Shown here piece by piece: positions 43,066 to 48,501 of a DNA stretch of 48,501 bases. The translations under genes and the position numbers were made by a program. The stretch spans positions 1 to 48,501 of the forward strand of contig NZ_JHZB01000030.1 of the NCBI RefSeq assembly GCF_000621145.1, written 5' to 3'. Position 1 is the first letter of the stretch; every line of letters starts with the position of its first letter. Below the pieces are notes generated by a model. The model was given only the letters and a program-made list of their open reading frames with translations. It ran no database searches and was not told where the DNA came from. Origin of the DNA: Desulfobulbus elongatus DSM 2908. Lineage in GTDB: Bacteria; Desulfobacterota; Desulfobulbia; Desulfobulbales; Desulfobulbaceae.

Positions 43066-44823
43066 TTAGGGCAAGAGTCCTGTTTCGGCAAGCATCGATT
43101 TGGCACTTTTTACCAGCAGCACGGTTTCCTCCCGGCTCCTGGCCTCGACGTAAAACCGGACCTTGGGCTCGGTGCCCGAGGGGCGGATCATAATCCAGGA
43201 ACCGTCGTCGAGGATCATCTTGCGGCCGTCGATATCGATCACCTCGGTGATGGTCCGCTCGCCCTCGCCGACCCGGATCGTGCTGCCCGGTCCGTAGGCG
43301 CGCAATTTGTCCAGGCTGCACAGCAGGGCCTCGCCCTGCTGGGAGACGGCGACGCCGTCGCGGTCGGGATAGTAGTGGCCGAATTGATCCTCGATGTCGG
43401 CGAGGTACTGGCCCAGCGGCTTGTTCAGGGTAAGCGTCATGTCGATGGCCAGGATCAGGCCGATGAAGGCGTCCTTTTCCGGGGTGTGGCCGATGATGGA
43501 AATACCGTCCGATTCCTCGAAAAAGACCAGGGCCCGGTCGATCACCGGCTTGAACTCCTTGAAGCCGACCCTGGGCTCGAACACCTCCTCGCCCAGCTGG
43601 GCGGCCAGGGCGTTGGCCAGGTTGCTCGTGGCCACGGTCTTGGCGACCATGCCGCGCTTGCCCTTGATTTCGTGGAGGAAATGGTAGGCCATCGCCCCGA
43701 ACTGGTTCATCGAGATCTCGACGTCGCCGTCGGTGAAGCGGATGCGGTCGCCGTCGGGATCGATGATCGCCCCGATCTTGAGCGGCTCGGGCCGGGCCGC
43801 GAGCGCGGCCAGCACCGGCCGCATGTTGGCCGAGGACGGTTCCGGCGCGATCCCGCCGAAGGTGGGGTCGGCGGTGGCGCGGAGCAGGGTCAGCCGCTCG
43901 GGCGGCGGATTGTCCAGGAGCCGGGCCAGATAGGTGCGGGCGGCGCCGTGGACCGCGTCGACGCACACGGTCACCCTGCTGTTCGCCGCCAGCCCGGCCA
44001 GCAGCCGGTCGTAGTCGATGCCGTGGCGCTGGACGTTGTTGCGGACCAGGTGCTGCCAACTGGCCAGGGCGTCTTCGGGGACGAGGCCCGGCTGCTTTTC
44101 CAGGGGCCTGTTGACATCGAGTTCGGCCGGAAGAAGGTCTGCGCGGCCCGATGCCATGTACTCCCCGGCCAGGCGGGTGATGGTGTCGGTGAGGATCGGC
44201 GCGGCCGGACCGCCATCGGCGGCGTTGTACTTGAAGCCGCCGTACTCCAGGGGATTGTGGCTGGGCGTGAGGTTGATGGAGAAGGCGGCCCGGCGGACCA
44301 GGACCGAGGCCGAAAGCGCGCCGGTGGTGGCTTCGCCGGCGTAATAGACGCGCACGCCGTTGGCGCAGAGGACGTCAATCGCCGCCCGGGCCAGCAGCGG
44401 TCCGCCGAAGCGGTTGTCGAAGCCGACCACGCAGCCGCGCAGCCGCATCTCGGCGAAACCGGATACGCCCAGGGCCTGCCGCAGCGCCTCGTTGCGGTCC
44501 GCCTCCTTATACATGCCGAGGATGGCCGCGGTGACCGTTGCCACCGAACGGACAAACAAATCCTTGCCCAGCGTGCCCCGCCAACCCGAGGTGCCAAAGG
44601 CCACGGCTTTGGCGGGCGCGCCGGTGCGGGTCCGCATTTCGTCCTCGATCAACTGATAGATCCGGTCGATTTCGGTCTGCCACGGCACCCGGTCCGCAGG
44701 CGACGCGGCCGCGTTGCGCCCCGCGACCAGCCGCTTGATCGCCTCGAAATAGCGGCTTTGCTCATGGTTTCCGGTGACAATGCAGTCGGTGCTGATGGCG
44801 GCAATCTCGTGGGCGATGGTCAT
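43066..44823 (-). CDS. Phosphoglucomutase/phosphomannomutase family protein
   Basis: A 585-residue alpha-D-phosphohexomutase. The phosphoserine loop is NLTPSHNPLEYGG, the metal loop IIDPDGDRIRF, the sugar-binding region FEESDG and the phosphate-binding loop IMIRPSGTEPKVRFY. The start FGTSGWRGTLGKDL is conserved; about 85 extra residues precede it (MTIAHEIAAISTDCIVTG start), longer than simple PMMs. Whether glucose- or mannose-phosphate is preferred cannot be read. The ATG at 44823 is preferred over an in-frame ATG at 44907 because of the conserved start. It supplies sugar nucleotide pathways, consistent with nearby LPS genes. Confidence 0.9.
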   Translation of the reverse strand: MTIAHEIAAISTDCIVTGNHEQSRYFEAIKRLVAGRNAAASPADRVPWQTEIDRIYQLIEDEMRTRTGAPAKAVAFGTSGWRGTLGKDLFVRSVATVTAAILGMYKEADRNEALRQALGVSGFAEMRLRGCVVGFDNRFGGPLLARAAIDVLCANGVRVYYAGEATTGALSASVLVRRAAFSINLTPSHNPLEYGGFKYNAADGGPAAPILTDTITRLAGEYMASGRADLLPAELDVNRPLEKQPGLVPEDALASWQHLVRNNVQRHGIDYDRLLAGLAANSRVTVCVDAVHGAARTYLARLLDNPPPERLTLLRATADPTFGGIAPEPSSANMRPVLAALAARPEPLKIGAIIDPDGDRIRFTDGDVEISMNQFGAMAYHFLHEIKGKRGMVAKTVATSNLANALAAQLGEEVFEPRVGFKEFKPVIDRALVFFEESDGISIIGHTPEKDAFIGLILAIDMTLTLNKPLGQYLADIEDQFGHYYPDRDGVAVSQQGEALLCSLDKLRAYGPGSTIRVGEGERTITEVIDIDGRKMILDDGSWIMIRPSGTEPKVRFYVEARSREETVLLVKSAKSMLAETGLLP

Positions 44824-45092
44824 GGCGGCTCCGTTATGCAACACCTGCTTGATAGGAAAAAAACAAATATATTCCGTCAATATAGCCCGCCGGGCCGATC
44901 TTGGCAAGGCTGCGGGGGCGGTGCCTGTCTGTGGTCCCGGCAGGGCAGGCCCACGGGACGTTTCGGTTGACCGGGAGACGTTTTTTTTTTACAATTAGTA
45001 TCTTACAAACCAATTTTACGCCGGTTGCCGACAACGGGGGTTGCCGGGCGGGCCCGGCCCAGCCGACGGTTTTCTTTGCGAGGGGGTAGGTG

Positions 45093-47543
45093 ATGAACAA
45101 CACGCACGAAACAGCGCTCATTCTCTGGTTTGACGAGATCGGCATCGAGGATGTCCCGCGGGTGGGCGGCAAGAACGCCTCCCTGGGCGAGATGCACCAA
45201 AAATTGACCTCCAAGGGGGTGGCGGTGCCCAACGGTTTCGCCATCACCGCCTACGCCTACCGGTATCTGCTGAAGGAAGCCGGGTTGGAGACCGCCATTC
45301 GCGAGGCACTGGCCGGCCTTGATACCGGCGATCTGTACAATCTGCAGGAGCGCGGCGCCAAAGCCCGCGAAATCGTCCGTACCGCCGAGTTCCCGGCCGA
45401 TCTGCGCCAGGCGATTCTCGACGCTTACCGGAAAATGGAGGAGGACTACGGCCCCGAGGTCGATGTCGCCGTCCGCTCGTCGGCCACCGCCGAGGACCTG
45501 CCCGACGCCTCCTTTGCCGGCCAGCAGGACACCTACCTCAACATCCGCGGTCCGGAGGCGCTGATCGACGCCTGCAAGCGCTGCTTCGCCTCCCTGTTCA
45601 CCGACCGCGCCATCTCCTACCGCCACGACAAGGGTTTCGGCCAGTTCGACGTCTACCTCTCCATCGTGGTGCAGAAGATGGTCCGCTCCGATTCCGCCTG
45701 CTCGGGCGTGATGTTCTCCATCGACACCGAATCGGGCTTCAAGGACGCGGTCTTCCTCACCGGCGCCTGGGGCCTGGGCGAAAACGTGGTCCAGGGCGCG
45801 GTCAATCCCGACGAGTACTACGTGTTCAAGCCGGCCCTCAAGGAGGGCAAGCGGCCCATTGTCGGCAAGCGGGTGGGCACCAAGGAAATCAAGATGGTCT
45901 ACAACACCGATCCGGGTGCCGAGGAGCCGGTGAAGAACGTGGCAACCACGCCGGCGGAACGCGGCTCCTACATCTTAAGCGACGACGAGATCCTCCAGTT
46001 GGCGCGCTGGGCCTGCATCATCGAGGACCATTACGGCCGGCCCATGGACATCGAATGGGCCAAGGACGGCGACGGCGCGGCCGTGGGCACGGGCACCCTG
46101 TTCATCGTCCAGGCCCGGCCGGAGACCGTGCATTCCCAGGCCAGCAAGCGGACCATGGAGACCTACGTGCTCAAGGAAAAGGGGGCCCTTCTGGCCAGCG
46201 GCCAGGCGGTGGGCGCCAAGATCGGCCAGGGCGTGACCCGCGTCCTCCGCAATGTCGGCCAGATCCACGACTTCAAGCCCGGCGAGGTGCTGGTCACCGA
46301 CATGACCGACCCGGACTGGGAACCGATCATGAAGACCGCCGGGGCCATCGTCACCAACCGCGGCGGCCGCACCTGCCACGCGGCGATCATCTCGCGCGAG
46401 CTGGGCATCCCCTGCGTCATCGGCACCGAGAACGGCACCCAGGTCATCGAGAACGGCCAGCAGGTGACGGTCTCCTGCGCCGAGGGCGAGACCGGCCATA
46501 TCTACGAGGGCCTGCTCAAGTTCCAGATCGAAACGCTCGATCTCGACAACATCCCGCCCACCCGCACCAAGGTGATGATGAACGTCGGCTTGCCGGAAAA
46601 AGCCTTTGTCGAGAGCCAGTTGCCCAACGAGGGCGTCGGCCTGGCCCGCGAGGAGTTCATCATTAACTCGCACATCGGCATCCACCCGCTGGCCCTGATC
46701 AACTATGAGAAGCTCAAGGAGCAGGCCGAGAACGACGACGAGATCTTCGATATCGTCCAGGACATCGACGACCGTACCTCGGCCTACCCCACCGACAAGC
46801 GCCAGTACTTCATCGACAAGCTGGCCGAGGGCGTGGGCCGGATTGCCGCCGGCTTCCATCCCAAGGACGTGATCGTCCGCCTGTCGGACTTCAAGTCCAA
46901 CGAGTACGCCAACCTGATCGGCGGCCATCTTTACGAACCGGAAGAGTCCAACCCGATGATCGGCTGGCGCGGGGCGTCGCGCTACTACGATCCGCGCTAC
47001 CGGGCGGCCTTCGACCTGGAGTGCAAGGCGCTGTTGAAGGCGCGGGGCGAGATGGGGCTGACCAACATCAAGCTGATGGTGCCCTTCTGCCGCACCCCGG
47101 AAGAGGGGCGCAGGGTCATTGAAGTGATGCGGGAAAACGGGCTGGTGCAGGGCGAGAACGGCCTGGAGGTCTACGTGATGTGCGAGATCCCGTCCAACGT
47201 CATCGCCGCCGACGCCTTCTGCGACGTGTTCGACGGCTTCTCCATCGGCTCCAACGACCTGACCCAGCTGACGCTCGGCCTGGACCGCGACTCCGACCTG
47301 GTGGCGCACATTTACAACGAGCGCAACGAGGCGGTCAAAACCCTGATCAAGATGGTGATCGCCACCGCCCGGCGGCGCGGCCGCAAGATCGGCATCTGCG
47401 GCCAGGCGCCGTCGGATTTCCCGGACTTTGCCACCTTCCTCGTGGAGGAGGGGATCGATTCGATCAGCCTGGTGTCGGACACGGTGGTCAAGACCCGCCT
47501 GGCCATCGCGGCCAAGGAGCGTGAACTGGGCATTGCCCCGTAA
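45093..47543 (+). CDS. ppsA: Phosphoenolpyruvate synthase
   Basis: Converts pyruvate and ATP to PEP, AMP and phosphate: the gluconeogenic entry for a cell growing on organic acids. The 816-residue protein has the ATP-grasp N-domain (GGKNASLGEMHQKL; VRSSATAEDLPDASFAGQQD), the swivelling phosphohistidine domain with the histidine in GGRTCHAAIISRELGIPCV (about residue 428), and the PEP-binding barrel (MVPFCRTPEEGRRV; SIGSNDLTQLTLGLDRDS; catalytic cysteine in GICGQAPSDFPDF). GTG at 45090 is an alternative start one codon earlier; AGGGGG precedes the ATG well. A strong bidirectional terminator follows, so it is monocistronic. Confidence 0.96.
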   Translation: MNNTHETALILWFDEIGIEDVPRVGGKNASLGEMHQKLTSKGVAVPNGFAITAYAYRYLLKEAGLETAIREALAGLDTGDLYNLQERGAKAREIVRTAEFPADLRQAILDAYRKMEEDYGPEVDVAVRSSATAEDLPDASFAGQQDTYLNIRGPEALIDACKRCFASLFTDRAISYRHDKGFGQFDVYLSIVVQKMVRSDSACSGVMFSIDTESGFKDAVFLTGAWGLGENVVQGAVNPDEYYVFKPALKEGKRPIVGKRVGTKEIKMVYNTDPGAEEPVKNVATTPAERGSYILSDDEILQLARWACIIEDHYGRPMDIEWAKDGDGAAVGTGTLFIVQARPETVHSQASKRTMETYVLKEKGALLASGQAVGAKIGQGVTRVLRNVGQIHDFKPGEVLVTDMTDPDWEPIMKTAGAIVTNRGGRTCHAAIISRELGIPCVIGTENGTQVIENGQQVTVSCAEGETGHIYEGLLKFQIETLDLDNIPPTRTKVMMNVGLPEKAFVESQLPNEGVGLAREEFIINSHIGIHPLALINYEKLKEQAENDDEIFDIVQDIDDRTSAYPTDKRQYFIDKLAEGVGRIAAGFHPKDVIVRLSDFKSNEYANLIGGHLYEPEESNPMIGWRGASRYYDPRYRAAFDLECKALLKARGEMGLTNIKLMVPFCRTPEEGRRVIEVMRENGLVQGENGLEVYVMCEIPSNVIAADAFCDVFDGFSIGSNDLTQLTLGLDRDSDLVAHIYNERNEAVKTLIKMVIATARRRGRKIGICGQAPSDFPDFATFLVEEGIDSISLVSDTVVKTRLAIAAKERELGIAP

Positions 47544-47569
47544 CGCTTGGCCAAGCGGTTGAAGGCGAC

Positions 47570-47608
47570 AAAGCCGGCGGCTCCTAGTGGTGCCGCCGGC
47601 TTTGTTTT
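47570..47608. terminator. Bidirectional terminator between ppsA and the Trm112-like gene
   Basis: AAAGCCGGCGGC and GCCGCCGGCTTT, 12-bp perfect stem with a 10-nt loop, followed by GTTTT on the plus strand. Confidence 0.9.
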
Positions 47609-47786
47609 ACGGTTTGCTTTCCTCCAGCGGTTTGGCCTCGTCGATCAGCATGATCGGGATGCCGTCGCGGATCTCGTAGCGCAGCCGGCAGGCCCGGCAG
47701 ACAAGGCCGTTTCCCTCGGGGGTCAGTTCCACCGGCCCCTTGCATTGGGGGCAGGCCAGGATGTCCAGCAGTTCTTTCTTGATCAT
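47607..47786 (-). CDS. Trm112-family small zinc-ribbon protein
   Basis: A 59-residue protein with a zinc ribbon: LDILACPQCKGPVELTPEG, then GLVCRACRLRYEIRDGIPIM ending MLIDEA. This is the Trm112/YcaR (UPF0434) family. The eukaryotic member activates methyltransferases; bacterial copies are small partners of unknown enzymes. The ATG at 47786 is preferred; the frame's in-frame extension upstream has no support. Likely cytoplasmic; nothing odd. Confidence 0.88.
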   Translation of the reverse strand: MIKKELLDILACPQCKGPVELTPEGNGLVCRACRLRYEIRDGIPIMLIDEAKPLEESKP

Positions 47787-48097
47787 CGTCGTGTCCTGGT
47801 GTGCGGGTGAAAGGCGCCGTTCCGGCGGCCGTTCCGAACGGATGCCGGAGCCGGCCCGGCTCTTCGCGGGCGGGGCGCCCATTGCCATCGGCACAGGTTG
47901 TATCCGGTTGCGCGGTTTTTTTCATGCCGGATGTGGGATGGCCGTCGAAAAAGTTTTTTTGCCGGCTGCGGGCGCAGTGCATCGGGCCGATTCCCGGTGG
48001 CGGGAAGAGGCAAAGATGCCTATAATACCCGGCTCAGGCCCGATGCGGCGTTTTTACGGTAGGGAAAGAACAATCAGGGACGAGCGGCACGCGGAAC
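47787..48097. other. Intergenic region with a possible promoter
   Basis: About 310 bases. A perfect TATAAT at 48021-48026 could be the -10 of the MoeA-like gene, but no good -35 is visible at the right distance. An imperfect GC-rich repeat GCCGGC...GCCGGC lies near 47950-47980. No Moco riboswitch pattern is recognisable. Confidence 0.35.
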
Positions 48098-48501
48098 ATG
48101 ACGGACAGCGCGCGAAAAAATATCATTCCGGTAGAGGATGCGGTGGGGATGGTGCTGCCGCACGACATCACCGAGATCGTCAGGGACGAGTTCAAGGGGC
48201 GGGCTTTCCGCAAGGGGCATATCATTCGGGCGGAGGATGTGGAGCATCTCCGCCGGCTGGGCAAGGACCATGTGTATGTCTTGCAGTTGGGTCCGGACGA
48301 GATCCACGAGAACGAGGCGGCCCTGCGGATGGCCGAGGCCCTGGCCGGCAGCGGCATCGAGTATTCTACCGAGATCGTCGAGGGCAAGGTCAGCCTGACC
48401 GCGGCCATGGACGGGCTGTTGAAGGTCAACCGGGAGGCACTCTACCGGTTCAACCTGCCGGGGGAGGTGATGTGCGCCACCCTGCAGGACAACACCCCGG
48501 T
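48098..48501 (+). CDS. MoeA-like molybdopterin-binding protein, 5' part only
   Basis: The frame starts MTDSARKNIIPVEDAVGMVL and runs off the window after about 134 codons. IPVEDAVGMVLPHDITEIV, then DEFKGRAFRKGHIIRAEDVE with HLRRLGKDHVYVL, is the start of the MoeA-related molybdopterin-binding domain found in proteins of unknown exact role alongside FdhD, molybdate transport or Mo-enzyme maturation in anaerobes. The C-terminal MPT-binding core is outside the window. It suggests Mo/W cofactor handling, consistent with the Mo/W regulators elsewhere here. Partial only because of the window edge. Confidence 0.8.
   Translation, partial: MTDSARKNIIPVEDAVGMVLPHDITEIVRDEFKGRAFRKGHIIRAEDVEHLRRLGKDHVYVLQLGPDEIHENEAALRMAEALAGSGIEYSTEIVEGKVSLTAAMDGLLKVNREALYRFNLPGEVMCATLQDNTP

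Noticed and set aside
1-48501. CRISPR arrays, tRNA/rRNA genes, insertion sequences, prophage ends
   Set aside because: Looked for across the window; no repeat-spacer arrays, tRNA cloverleafs, transposase motifs or flanking direct repeats could be seen by eye. The integrase-like domain in tunR lacks catalytic residues.

Overview
The window looks like a chromosomal segment of a sulfate-reducing or sulfur-cycling Desulfobacterota (delta-proteobacterial) bacterium, most likely close to Desulfobulbus. The clues are a complete Rnf cluster with ApbE, c-type cytochromes, a TunR-type tungstate regulator (a family described from sulfate reducers), a Mn-dependent family II pyrophosphatase, a three-domain NifU, and genes that appear to read UGA as selenocysteine. 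This assignment is inferred from gene content; no rRNA or tRNA is present to confirm it.

Layout. 1-0.6 kb: a ModE-like winged-helix gene, probably frameshifted. 0.8-8.9 kb (minus strand): a dihydroorotate-dehydrogenase-like gene followed by rnfC-D-G-E-A-B-apbE, a membrane-bound ferredoxin:NAD oxidoreductase with its flavin transferase. RnfA carries an extra periplasmic Ig-like domain, and RnfD lacks any standard start codon. 8.9-17.5 kb: a looser, partly decayed region with an unidentified gene remnant, a divergent LysR/MFS pair, a broken cytochrome c fragment, tunR, a five-heme cytochrome interrupted by an in-frame UGA, a tetraheme cytochrome c3-like gene and a modE-like pseudogene. 17.5-19.4 kb: a BI-1 family membrane protein and ppaC, each followed by a clear terminator. 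19.4-21.8 kb (minus): rarA and a UshA-like selenoprotein gene with an in-frame UGA and a textbook SECIS hairpin. 21.9-25.6 kb: a class III adenylate cyclase, a PilZ protein and an aldehyde dehydrogenase. 25.6-30.2 kb: folE2, an S4 RNA-binding protein, stand-alone IMP cyclohydrolase, purN, pyrR and a sensor-kinase-like protein. 30.3-37.5 kb: a U32 peptidase-family protein and a lipopolysaccharide cluster (msbA, O-antigen ligase, two glycosyltransferases). 37.5-48.5 kb: a PilB/GspE ATPase fused to a cyclic-nucleotide-binding domain, thyX, nifU-nifS, a phosphoglucomutase, ppsA, a Trm112-like protein and the start of a MoeA-like molybdopterin-binding protein.

How the parts fit. Rnf, cytochromes, ApbE and pyrophosphatase describe an anaerobe that couples ferredoxin oxidation to ion pumping. 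Molybdenum/tungsten sensing genes (two ModE-like loci, tunR and the MoeA-like gene) fit a cell that depends on Mo/W enzymes. The two in-frame UGA genes, both encoding exported proteins with redox character, split into fragments under standard translation; reading UGA as selenocysteine joins each into one full-length protein. The second has a hairpin whose GGUCU loop matches the classic bacterial SECIS, which makes recoding in this genome credible and raises the likelihood that the cytochrome UGA is also selenocysteine. The adenylate cyclase and the PilB-cNMP fusion suggest, but do not prove, cAMP control of a pilus or secretion motor.
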